The position numbers were made by a program, and so were the translations under genes. Shown here one piece after another: positions 1-11,640 of a stretch of 64,000 bases of DNA. The stretch lies in assembly GCA_013400975.1 (NCBI GenBank), contig WBMZ01012196.1, positions 1 through 64,000 on the forward strand, given 5' to 3'. The first letter of the stretch is position 1. Each line of letters starts with the position of its first letter. This DNA is from Atrichornis clamosus. Its lineage: Eukaryota > Chordata > Aves > Passeriformes > Menuridae. The notes under the pieces were generated by a model. It had not been told where the DNA came from and did not search any database. It saw only the letters and a list, made by a program, of their open reading frames with translations.

Positions 1-3000
1 CCCAGCTCTCCCAGACTTTCCTCACATTATATATCATATTTTAAATATATATATATATATATGTCAGGCCAATGGCTAGAAGAGTATCACCAAATTTCAC
101 CATTTTCCCAAAAGACCTGGCTATTTCCACAAGCGTGGCTGCTCAGAGGATTTGCGTTTTCCTTCTCCCAACCAGAGTAAACAGAGACGCTGCCAGCTGG
201 CAGCCGAGGGAAAACCTCCACAAGGATACATCCAGCCAGCAGCACCCTCCAGAACCGCTGCTGTCTGGGGCACATCTGGGAAACCCCCACACCACGCACC
301 CCTCCCCGCCAGCTGCCAACACATCTGGGCCAGCCCCCAGTGGTGCTTCCCCAGAGCTCCCCCTGCCCCAAAAAGGGGCTTCTGGGGCCTGGGTCACCTC
401 CTCTTGCCCTGCCAGGCTTCAGAGGTCTGGGCCTTAGGAGTGGCTCTGCTCCCTGCAGAAGGGACACGGTGTCCGTAGCTGCGTTGGGTTTACTCCTTCT
501 GGATAAATTATTTGAGTTGCCCAAGGCCCAGCCCCTCCCTGATCCTTCTTTGAACTGGCATCTCCCAGCCCAGCACAATCAGCTTTAGGCAAGGGGAGAA
601 TTCTAGTTAAAGTAATTCGTCATCAATGAGTAAATAAAGAGTAGCTGGTATAAATCATAATAAAGTTAAAAATTGTTTTAAAAGGGGATCTTTGCCATAA
701 ATGCTTTGAGCGAGGGATGCAGAGCCCTAAAACACGGGAAGGGCTTTGAGAATGGCTGGCTCCCAGGCACGGGGAAAGCCTGGGAGAACGCCTGGATGGA
801 GCCCAACTCATCCCAACCCCTGCAGCCACAAGGCTCTGAGCTCCCCACCATCAGCAGCAGCAGCTCCTTGCCACAGTAATTTGTAATACAGATTTTCCCT
901 GTTATCTGGGAGCTAATGCTGTAGTGCCAATGGATGTGACACCGCAGAGCTGCTGGAATGGATTAGGGACAGGGCTTTTACCAACAGAAATATGGAGGAA
1001 TTAAAAAAATATGATTAATTTATAAAGCCCCTCTCTCTGGCAGCTTATGGGAGGAAATGAATTCTAAACCATTCTCCAGGAAAATACAGTGCTGGCAAAA
1101 TTCATCAGAACATTTAATCTCCTTAGTACTTTTTCATTTTTTTTTTTACCCCATTTCTCAATTATTTTTTTGTTGGGTTCGTACAAAAGAAGAATAAGAA
1201 CAACAGTGTACAGTGGCCAAGGGGAAATATGAGCTGGCTGGGGTTATTTCTATGAGCCACTTATAGTAATGGGTTTGAACATACAGGGTGATCAGATGAG
1301 ACCATAATTCTTAATAGGTGAGTATTCAATAATCCAAAGGCAGGAAGGAGGTGATTAATTGCCTTCTTAGTGAATTTTTTATTTAGATTTATACCAAGGA
1401 GGAAATAACATTTTCCTGGAATCAATGCATCTGTACCAGTAAGTTGGGAAGCTGAAATTAATAATTTTTTGAGATCTCTGTTTAGAAAAAACTTAGCCCA
1501 AGCCACCTCAGCCATTTATCTCCCAGCTAAGCCCTCTTTCCATCTCCCACCCAAATCCTTCCCTACTCATTGTCTCTGGCAACACCCAGGCCATGGGGAG
1601 GGTTTCAGGGCTGCACAGGGAGCAGCAGCAGCAAAACAGGACTCCCAAAATCCCAGTGTTTGGGATCCCACTGCAGGCTCCATCCCACGGGGCAGTGCCA
1701 CATGCCCTGGAGTGAGCTGAGATCCGTGATGTGCTGTGGGATTTGTCCCATCAGCTTCCCCCAGCCTCCCTCCCAGGGTTGCTTTGCCCAAACAGCACAA
1801 AGTGCAGTCCCTGCCCAAAAAAATGCCTTGGCTGATGAGGAGATGGAAAAATGAGAAATGGAGAGCACAGGGAGAGCAGAGCCAGGAGCAGACCTGGCAC
1901 CTCCTGGTCTGCCCTGGGCACCTGGCTGCTGTTCCTGGTTAGGAAAGTTCCCAGACAATTCATCACATCCTTCCCATCTGGCTTCTCTCCCAGTGAAGGA
2001 GAAGAGTGAGGACTGACAAGGAGGGATGGCTTTTCAGGATGCTCCATGGGGAAGAGCTGAGCAAGGATGGCCCCAGTGGGTCCTGCACTCACTTGTGCAT
2101 CACCACACCGAGGAGACAGAGGAGACATCCAAGGCAGAGACCCAAGGCAGAGGAGACATCACCTGTCCCTTACAGGGGTGGCTTCTGAAAAGATCTTAGC
2201 CTTGGATTCCCCACTCCAATCTGGCAGAGGTGGTTCTGGAGAAATTCCCTTTGACACAGCAGTCAGGTAGCACGGACTGGATGGAAATCTGGAGGCTCAA
2301 TGTCCGGGATTTACCCCGTGATGGTCGAACACGGGCTGGAACACACCAAGGGCAGCCCAGCCTCAGGCAGGACAGCACGGGCACATCTCATGACACAGAT
2401 TTCAGCATTTGACTCATCTTGCCACAAATAACTCTGGTGGTGAGATTTCAACTGTGTCTGTCAGACCTTTTACTGGACTGGACCTACGCAGACAGAATCC
2501 AGTGTGGGAGTCTCCACCTGATTTCTGCCCATTAGCTGTTAATCCATTTTTCCTACCAACACTTTACTCAGGGACACTGGCACAGATTTCAGGAAGAGGC
2601 AGAAGGTCCTGGCTCCACCAGCCCAGCCCAGAAGCTGCCGCAGGGGTAGGACAGGCACCATCAGCTGCTGCTGCCTCCAAAGAGCTGTTGCTGCCGTGTC
2701 CCAGGGAGAGTGAGGGCAGACTGGAGCTAGCCCTCGCCCCAGCAGCTCCCACCCTCAGCAGCAGCTCCTGACCACATCCATGCCTCGAGTTGTCACTTAA
2801 TCCCCATTTCCTGCCCTGGCTCGGGGAAGCAGAGCATGACTTTTCTCAGGCAGCCACAAAGGTCCTGCTTCCTCGTGTGCTGGGGTCAAGCTCACACCAC
2901 AACCTTCAGCTGAGACATCAGGAGCCTTTGGGCCACCCCGGACCCACCGTCACCTTCACGTGCAGCACCTGCACAGAGGTGAGTGACTGCTCAGAGCACA

Positions 3001-3042
3001 GGCAGGCAGCGGGTCCCACCTCCGTGCTCACACCCGGCGTCC
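1..3042. other. No gene recognised
   Basis: Unique sequence with an AT microsatellite at the left edge, a T-tract near 1135-1148 and AT-rich DNA around 1000-1450. Open frames are short and lack homology or splice structure. Confidence 0.6.
43..62. repeat. (AT)n microsatellite
   Basis: Short run of alternating A and T at the left edge of the window. Confidence 0.85.
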
Positions 3043-3240
3043 TGGAATCCCAGACTGGTTTGGATGTCAGGGATTTAAAGCCCATCCAGTCCCACCCCCT
3101 GCCACGGACAGGGACACCTCCCACTATCCCAGCTTGCCACAAGCCCTGTCCAGCCTGGCCTTGAGCACTTCCAAGGATGGGGAGTCCACAGCATCTCCGG
3201 GCATTGTTGCCCAGATCGGATCTACCTGAAATCTCTGCAG
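3043..3240 (-). mobile_element. CR1 LINE 3' fragment
   Basis: The plus strand reads the reverse complement of a CR1 3' end: ctggtttggatgtcaggg, then ggacacctcccactatcccag and ggccttgagcacttccaagg. It is diverged, so an older insertion. Confidence 0.85.
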
Positions 3241-3465
3241 AGCCTCCCAGTTGGGACTTCTGTAGCAAATTTTCAGCATTTCCCAATTCCAGTCAGGCAG
3301 AATATCCAAGGAGAAGCTTTCCTGCAGGCAGCTGTTGATTCCAGGCTCAGTGGGATCCCCACTGATGGGGACTGTGGGCTGAGGGTGCTCCTACACCCCA
3401 GGACCTCTCTGAATGTGCTGAACATGCACCAGGGTGGGAGCAGCTTCTGCCCCACCGCTTTGCTC

Positions 3466-3552
3466 ATAAAATCAGAATGGTTTGGGTTGGAAGGGACCTT
3501 AAAGATCATCCCGTTCCAATTCCCCGTGGACTTTCCTACTGCCACGTCCTAC
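3466..3552 (-). mobile_element. CR1 LINE 3' end, short
   Basis: The diagnostic words aatggtttgggttggaaggg and accttaaagatcatc are followed by a short stretch of CR1 similarity. Confidence 0.85.
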
Positions 3553-3942
3553 TGCACAAAGGATGCTGATTGAGCCAAACTAATTTAGAGAGCAGTTTCA
3601 TCCACTTGGCACATTTTTACTTCCTTTTGTCCCAGCTTTGGGGTCTGCAGAGAACGCCGTGAATGGATAAGGTTTCTAGTCTGCAGTGAAGATAATCATA
3701 TACTAGCGTTCCAAAGAAAACTCATCCCACGGACATGCGAGGATGCAGCTCTCTTCTCCCTTTGTGTGTAGACTGCAAAGGATAAAGGAGTTGCTGAGGC
3801 AAGAGCTCTGCTCAGGTTCAGCCACAAGAAAACTCCTCAACACTCTGCAGACAGTTCCTCCACCAAGCCGTGGTAAAGACGCTGGGAAAGGATGGAGGAG
3901 AAAAAGCAAATTTCCCTGCTGATAAATAAAAATCATATTTGT

Positions 3943-4040
3943 TTGTGAGTTCAATCCCCATAGGGGCCATTCACTTAAGTGTCTGACTCAATCCTTGTGG
4001 ATCCCTTCCAACTCAGAATATTCTGGGATTCTGTGAACTT
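3943..4040 (+). mobile_element. 5'-truncated TguSINE1-like SINE
   Basis: It begins inside the tRNA T-arm (gagttcaatcc, a B-box relic), continues gccattcacttaag, and ends in the CR1-like tail with cccttccaactcagaat and attctgggattctgtg. It shares its layout with the copy at 62986. Confidence 0.8.
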
Positions 4041-5852
4041 AACCTGCCTGTGCTAAGGCTGATGAAATCAGTTTGCCATGGAGGGCTTGGCCAGGCCTTT
4101 GTTTGGGATTTTCAAAGCTTCACAACCCACAGCACGAGTCCCACTGGAGATCTGTTGGGTGGTTCTCAAATCCCACGCTGAGATTTCAGGATTGCAGAAG
4201 TTTTGGCTGGCTGGGCTCTTTGCAAAGACATCAATTTCACCCTCTAATAGGCACAGAAAACTTGATTTCAGCCCCATTTACAATGCTGTAAATCCAGGCT
4301 AACCATATTAAACTCAGGGCAGCTCATGCCAGAGACTTAAAACTACCATGAGGAAAAGTCCCATCAGGTGTGTGCAGCCAACAGCTTGGCCTGCAGCCAC
4401 CCTGGGCTGATTTGCAAAGCAGCCCAGAGAAATTCCTCTATAAATGTTCCATTAATATTAACAGCTAAATCCCTGGCCTCCCTTAAAACCCTCAGCCCCA
4501 CCGAAGTTAGCGCAACCGTTCTGATTTAATTTGCTCCCAAGGCTGGCAGACCACAGCAGCAGTGGTTGCAAGCTGATGTAGTTCCCTTGGAGTTAATCAC
4601 ATTTATTTCTGTGTCTAACAGGGGCACAAACAGCACCCTGGCTAAGCACCAACCTTTAGCTTCATCACCTTTCAAGGCTCAGGACAAAATCTCGTCGGAA
4701 ACCACCAAGTGCTTCGACTTCTCCTTGAATTTTTCACCTAAACTTCACCTAGTGAAAAATTCCCCAGGAGTATGAAATCTAGGGGGTTATTTTCTCCTTC
4801 AAGAAATGATTTTTGAGGCTTTCTAGTACTCTGCCAGCACGAGAACGAGTTTTAAGCAAAACACGCCCTGGAGCTGTTGCATCGATCCTCGTGCTCTGCC
4901 CACACATGGGCTACACCAAGCAATATTCACTCGTTAATAGGAAGAGGGAGCCCTTTTTTGCCCTGAACTAAAAATAGCAACGAAAAATTGCAACTAAAAA
5001 TAGCAACAGCCAAGCACAGCCCTGGTCCATCCTGCCCCTAATAGATCCTGGGCATGGATTTCCCTGTAGCTCCAGAGAAGCCGGGCTCAGCAAGGCGCAG
5101 CTCACTCCTTAAACTTTCCCCAGTCCCTGACTAACCACATCCCAAACCTGACTAATACCCAAAGCAATAGTTTCACTTGGGCTAGGAGGAGGAATTAAAT
5201 ACAACGGCATGTAATTAATAACTATTTAAACAGAACAGTCTGACCCAGGGGGAATTTCTTGCCTTGGCATTTCCTATTTGCAGCCCCGAGGATCCTCAGC
5301 TCCTGTCTCGCCTGGGCCCCAACCACCCGACTGAATGGCCTTGGGTGTGAAAAAACCCAGCAGCTTCACATGCTCAAAGGAAGAGAGCAGCCACTTTTTC
5401 CTGCTGTCACTGGTGGCTCTGGACACAGCTTTCTCATAGTTTCAGTCTGAAAAAACATTAAATTTGTGGTCCAACCACACGACGAGGCACTGTTGTCAGG
5501 AGAGGCACTTCCCTTTCCATCCTGCTGCTGTAGGCTCTCTGTCAGTGCTGGAAGTTCTGCTGCGCACTGTGAGCTGTGTTTGGGCATTGGAAATTAATCT
5601 GGGGCCACAAAAAGAAACCAAAAGTGTGATTCCAACATCCTTTGGTGATTTGGCTGCCCTACAGCATTTCACTGCAGATCCTTTCCTAATGAAAAACTGC
5701 ACAAGACCCGTTGCAAACACAGTGCTGATACCCAAGGATAAATTCCCTTCTGCTTGAATATTTAAGGATCCTGATACTACTTTTGGCTTCAGCCAAAAAT
5801 AGTTCATCCCTTGAAGTCAGGAGCTGTCGTTCTTAGGGATAGGTGAACTTGG
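4041..5852. other. No gene recognised
   Basis: Unique, repeat-poor sequence. The stretch near 5190-5240 is rich in taat words (ggaattaaatacaacgg, taattaataactattt). No exon-like frame was found. Confidence 0.55.
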
Positions 5853-6085
5853 AATCATAATATCATACAATGGTTTGGGTTGGAAGGACCTTGAAGAGAA
5901 TCTCATGCCACCCCATGACATGGGCAGGGACACCTTCCTCTATCCCAGGTGGCTCCAGACCCTGGCCTTGGACTTTTCCAGGGATGGGGCAGCCACAGCT
6001 TCTCTGGGCAACCTGTGCCAGGGCCTCCCCAGATTCCTTCCCTATATCTCACCTAAATTTCCCCTCTTTCAGTTTGAACCTGGAT
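5853..6085 (-). mobile_element. CR1 LINE 3' fragment
   Basis: CR1 tail octamer relics (atcataatatcataca) precede ggtttgggttggaagg. The CR1 3' region then continues to ccagggatggggcagccac and the Leu-rich part. Confidence 0.92.
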
Positions 6086-6162
6086 GCCTGCAGGGAGGGA
6101 GGAAGAGCATCTGCATCCCACTCTGCCAGGCTGTGTTCCAGGGAGCACCAGCCCACCCAGCT

Positions 6163-6235
6163 GACGGATGGATGCATGGATGGATGGATGGTTGGATGAA
6201 TGGATGGATGAATGGTTGGATGAATGGATGGACAG
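6163..6235. repeat. (GGAT)n microsatellite with TGAA variants
   Basis: Imperfect tetranucleotide repeat of ggat/tgaa/tggt units, directly downstream of a CR1 fragment. Confidence 0.9.
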
Positions 6236-8435
6236 CTGCCTCGCTCCCCCATGTCCCACTAAATCCAGCCCAGGGACTGGTTTGTACTGGTGTGGTTGCA
6301 CTGATGGCCACACCAGGTAAAAACACAACCACAGCTTTTAGAGAGAAGGCAAATTTGGGCTTCTAAATTGTTTCAGATGATGTGAACAGTGAGTTTTAGT
6401 TTCTGTTCATAACATGAACTGACTGAAACCTGAAACCAGAAAGCAATCAGAGAGAAGCAGAAGAGTGGGCAGCTTGTAAGAGAAAATAAAGGCACAATAA
6501 AAAACCTTCCCCATTCAGAAAAATAGAAAGTGTTACGAAGAACCAGCAAAAGTGCAAAAAAAACACTTTCAGAAAATCAGAATGAGCAAAACAACACCTA
6601 GAAATGAGGATTTAAGGGTAAATACCATCTGAGAGCGGCACAAGGATTTAGGGATAAACTTTTATGTTGAGTTCAGATGCAACCTGAGATGTAGATAGAA
6701 AGGGCTAAGAAGGACACCATAAAAAGGGTTCCTGCATTCATCAGAAACAAGAGAAGAAAAGGAAATGCAGGGAAAGCTACAGTATTAAATATCCATCTTG
6801 TTTCAGAGAAAAAAAAATGCTTAATTCTCCCCAGCTGCCTAAAAATGAAGCAGGAATAAACTAAAAATAAAAGCTGAGTATATTTATAGATATATTTATG
6901 GATTTAAAAATGCATCAAATACCGGTGGTATATTGAATACTCTGGTATTTAATGGTTGAAAGCCTTGGAAGCGCTGCAGCCACCCCAAAATCTCCTTGCA
7001 GACAGCGGTGACCTGAGGGCCGGAGGAAGGCGAATGACGAGCTGGTCACCCACAGAGAGGGAAGTGGAGCAGGGATGGTCAGGAACATCCCGAGAACACT
7101 CTGTACTTGAGCCCTCAGAGGACACTGCAATGGTGCAATGGCAAGAGACAACAACCAACCTTTCTCGAGAGCAAACTGAGTACATAACAGCCTTTGTCAC
7201 ACACATCTGGCTGCTTGGATAGAAGGAAGCCGACCTATCCCAATTCACCAGGGCTTTGAGCACTGTTTTCCATGCAGGCCTGGTTTGTCTGGGTCTTTTG
7301 GGCTGCTCTGTGTGGCACAGGCTGCTGAAGAAGACACACACAAGTCCTTGAAGCTCTGAGTTGCTTGTTCCCTCATTTCTGTGCCTCCAGAGGAGCTGCA
7401 GGGGACTGGGATTTTTATCCGGTGTTTTGTGGGCAAATCATCTCAAAACCCTGTTCCTTCAGAGGGTGCCAGTAATTGCTAGAAGTGCCCTGCCAAGAAT
7501 GACGGCGGCAGGGAGGCCAGGCCAGGTGATGGCTCACGTGCCATTGGAATGATTAGCAAACAGCAGGCCATGGAATTCACCCCGAGGGATCTCCTGCCTT
7601 GGCTCCGCGGGCCTGGGACGTGCCAAGCCAGGCTGGCATCGCTGCCACTGCCTGTGCTCCACGGGGCACAAACCAATCTGCTGTCTCACCCTGGGGCTCT
7701 GGCACGTCCCCCCCATCCTCCTGAAACCCTCCCTGGCTTGGGCACTTCCCACGGCGTGGTTTTCTACTCTTGAGTGGTGTTGGTGCCTCTCTTCCCTCTC
7801 AGCAAGGACATCACCTTGGCAAGGGCTGGGAAAGGCACAGGGAAATGGTTTTAGGGGGTTTTGCCATAAAAGGCTGGCAGGCACCTTCATGTCTCCTCGG
7901 ATTTGTGAATGTTGGGACCAAATCCTCAGAAATACACTGCTTCCAATGGCTGTACCCGGGCTGGAGAGGAAGAGCTGGGTTAGGCTGGTGGCACAAAGAG
8001 ATCATCAAGGTGACAAGACCTCACAGCACCTGAGGAATGTTTGATTCAACAGAAATTCCCCACTGTCCATGCCAAGAACAAAGCATCTGGAAAAGCATGA
8101 TGCCAGCTTGGGCTGCAAAAAAATCCTTTTCCTTGTCTTGTTATCCACAGTCATGAATTGCCATCACAAGAGTCTCCTGGGCACTGAGACCCCTCTGTCC
8201 CCTCATGCCAGACCTCCAGGAAGCCCTGTGGGGACTTGCTGGTGTTTTGCTTCCTTCTGAACTGGAGCAGATCCCTCAACCCCCCTTTCCCAGCTGATTC
8301 CCTCCTAAGGGAGCTGCTGGTGAGAGAAAGGGGCCACCATGGAGCTGAGCTGAAGTACTGGGAGAAGGGCAGGTGTAGCAATGCTGAGGTAAAATCCACC
8401 AACAAACTGGGAAAAATTGGGGCATTTCTCTAATG
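6236..8435. other. No gene recognised
   Basis: A purine- and A-rich stretch (6370-6920) is followed by GC-rich unique sequence. No frame resembles a known protein. Confidence 0.55.
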
Positions 8436-8735
8436 GGGCTCCAGGAGAGCTGGAGAGGGACTGGGGACAAGGGTCTTGAGTGACAGGACAGGGGGCAATG
8501 AAAGAGGGCAGGGTTAGATGGGATATTAGGAGAAGAAATCCTTCCCTGTGAGGGGGGGGAGGCCCTGGCACAGGGTGCCCAGACAAGCTGTGGCTGACCC
8601 ATCCCTGTAAGTGTCCAAGGCCAGGCTGGACGGGGCTTGGAGCAACCTGGGATAGTGGAAAGTGTCCCTGTCCATGGCAGGGGGAGGAATGGGATGATCT
8701 TTAATGTCCCCTCCAACCCAAACCAACCTTTGAGC
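8436..8735 (+). mobile_element. CR1 LINE 3' fragment
   Basis: Sense-oriented CR1: ctccaggagagctggagagg, then ccttccctgtgagg, ggccctggcacagggtgccc, and the 3' end atgtcccctccaacccaaac. Confidence 0.93.
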
Positions 8736-10705
8736 CCATGATTTAGCTCCATATCACCCTTGGAACAGCTCTGGTCTGTCTGCAGAACCCACAGGTCACG
8801 GAGATGGTCTGAAATGGCATCAGACTGGTGGCTGGACATGAGGTCCCTCTTTAACTTCAGGTGATGTTCTGTGCTCGTGGGCAGTATGAATTTGAGTGGG
8901 TCATAGGTTGCCTGTAGTCCATGGGTTAATGTGACAATTAATTATTTTAGAGGTGCTTGCACATCTTGAGGAGAAGCAAGAGGCTGGGGAGTCTCGTTTT
9001 CAGAAGAGCTCCAGTCTCACGTCAGCACTGGGAAAACTGCCCTGCTTTTCCCAAGATCCTGGAGCTCTGGGTGCTGCTTCACAGAAAACACGGCCTCGAG
9101 CAGCCTGTTACAAACCACAAAGTGCTGAGCACTTCTGGCTGTAATTTGCTGCTTACAAGGGGACTGAGCTGTTCTGAAAACCCAGCCCAGCTTATGGGTT
9201 TCAAATACTAGAAAATCTGTCCCAGAGCTCTTAATCCAGTTTATGGGTTCATCACAAATGGAGCTGAGCCATTCTTGGAAAGAAAACTTGGCAAAAGGAG
9301 TCTTTCTCCAGTGCATCAGTAGAAACCACATACAAAGCTCAGGCCAACAAATCTAGATTGGAGAGTAATTAAAATGTGCACCAGCCTCTCTCTGCGTGTG
9401 AGGGAAGGGGTGACAGCGGGGCAGCTGCCAGAGCTGAGTGCACAGGGACGGGACAGACACCAAACCCCACCTGCCAGGTCGGTCTGTGGTCACACTCCTG
9501 CCTGGGAGCTGGAGACTCCTCGACTAAGCCTGGCTGTGCCAAGGAGTCTCCTGCTGCAGCCCTTCCCACAACTGCAGGCTGTGCCCTGGTGCCATCAGTG
9601 TGTAGGAAGTCACCTCCCTCTGCAGAAGGCACAGGGAGAGGAGCTCAGTTCTCCTGCATCTGTGCTGTGGAGGTTCGCAGAGTTGTTCTCCCCCTTTTTA
9701 CACTTAGTGGGGAAAAAAGCCCAGACCTGAATGTGGCTATTCTCTTTTAAAAGTCTCTTCTAACAGCAGCGCTCTTCCAACAGCTCATTTACTGCCCATG
9801 TGGGACTCCAAAGTAAAATCTGCTCAGCTGTGGATCTAAAAGACTTCACACTCATCCTCAACGATCCTTGATGTTCTCTGGCAGCCAGGCTGAATTCTCT
9901 TTTGATTGCCCACATCAATAAATCATGCATTATCTATGCCTGAATTTGGTTAAGATTCTGGTTAATGATGCATGAGATAGAAGAGGACTCAGCTGATGAG
10001 TTGTGCTGCTCAGGAAAACTGGTTCAAGTGGAAAAAACAGCCAAGATGGATTTCTGCCATTAAAAGTCCACTTGTCTGATCTGGTGCATGGAGAAGAGCA
10101 GATGCACTGAGTGAAGTCACGATGCATTTGTGGATCTCACACAAATGGAAATAGGAAGGGGAAGAAGGGTCTGGGATGTGTTTGCTGCCAACAGACACGA
10201 TGAGCACCACAGCAGAGCACCTGCACGAGTGCATGGGCACCCGGCTGAGAGAAAACAGGGAGGGAGATGCTGCCCTTGCCCAGGAGCCCCCAGGCAGTGC
10301 CCGAAGTGCAGAGGCCGTGCGCAGCGGGGCAGCCTCTGCTCCCAGGCCTCTCACCGCCCATCTTTTCTCTTTATCTTAGCACCATCTAGAGGGATGTGTC
10401 TGCACACCCGAGGCAGCAGCCTCACAGTGGCGTTTGGGCAAGGAGAACACCCACACACCGGGTGTGGGGTCAGGGGAAGCCAAACCTCAGCAGAGCACTG
10501 CACTCCTCCAACCACCTTCACTGATTGCTTCAGCACCAGGCGCAGCCATTCCCCTTGTCCTGGTGAGCTCATCTGTGAACTGGAAGGAGGGATCGGAAGT
10601 TGAGAGGTTCGGGTGGGAGGTCTGGATGGTCGTGCTCAGGGTTTGGGGGTTTTTTCTTGATTTTTTTTTTTAACACCTACAGATCTTGCATCAGAAGCCC
10701 CTGCA
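8736..10705. other. No gene recognised
   Basis: Unique sequence without recognisable repeat or exon. A T-tract at 10660-10671 precedes the next CR1. Confidence 0.55.
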
Positions 10706-11190
10706 GGCTTCAATGGAGGCCACATCTGGAGTGCTGTGTCCAGTTCTGGGCTCTTTAGGACAAGGGATACAGGGAATTCCTGCAGCGGGTCCAGCAGAGG
10801 CTGTGGAGTTGAGGAAGGGCCTGGAGCCTCTCCCTGCCCAGGAAAGGCTGAGGGAGCTGGGGCTGTGCAGCCCCCAGAGCAGCCCCCGCTGAGAGGGGCC
10901 CTCACCCCTGGGTGTCCCTGTGTGCAGGGAGGGGCAGAGCAGGGCCCGGGCTCTGCTCCAGGGGGCCTGGAATGGCACAGGAGGAACGGGCAGGGACTGA
11001 TCCCAGGGAGTTCCACCTGGACATGAAGGAAGAACTTATTTCCTGGGCTGTGATTGAGCCCTGAACAGAGACCAGAGAGGGTGTGAAGTCTCCCTCATGG
11101 AGATATTCCACTGTTAGAGGCAATTCCTGCACTCCATCAGCCACATCTCTGACCAACCTCACACAATCCCAAATCAAGGCCATGGAAACT
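10706..11190 (+). mobile_element. CR1 LINE fragment, older subfamily
   Basis: The sense CR1 region starts with ccacatctggagtgctgtgt and gttctgggctc, continues through aggaaaggctgagggagctg, and goes on to ggaagaacttatttcctg and ggagatattcca. It covers the end of the reverse-transcriptase region and part of the 3'UTR. Confidence 0.85.
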
Positions 11191-11499
11191 AAAGTCTGAC
11201 CTGCCTGGATCAGCAGGTGCATGGTGAAGAGATAAGAAGCACATTGTTCTGCTCAAAGGGTGAAGCAGAAGCTTTCAGAATTCACCTGACTGAAGGCAGC
11301 ACAGATTAAGGAGCACAAAGGAGCACAACACAGCAAGGTCTGGCAAAGGATGCACAAAACCTGCATTTCTTCAGTAACTGGCTGCAGTGAGGGCTAAATT
11401 CAATCAGTGCTCTGGAGGTGGGATGGGGTAAGGACCCTGGAAAAACCAAGGACAATCCTCTGCCTACCTTTTATCTGCTGGGGATGTAGCTCCCCCTCA

Positions 11500-11640
11500 C
11501 TCAATGGGTATAAGAGGGTCTGGAGGTCTCACTGAGGGGTGGAAGGACAGTGCAAGGTGTCGCTGCCCACGGCAGAGGGGTTGGAACTGGAGCATCTTTA
11601 AGGTCCCTCCTGAGCCAAACCATCCTGTGGTTCTAAGACT
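11500..11640 (+). mobile_element. CR1 LINE 3' end
   Basis: Diverged CR1 3' end: cacggcagaggggttggaac, then tttaaggtccctcctgagcc and atcctgtggttcta. Confidence 0.75.
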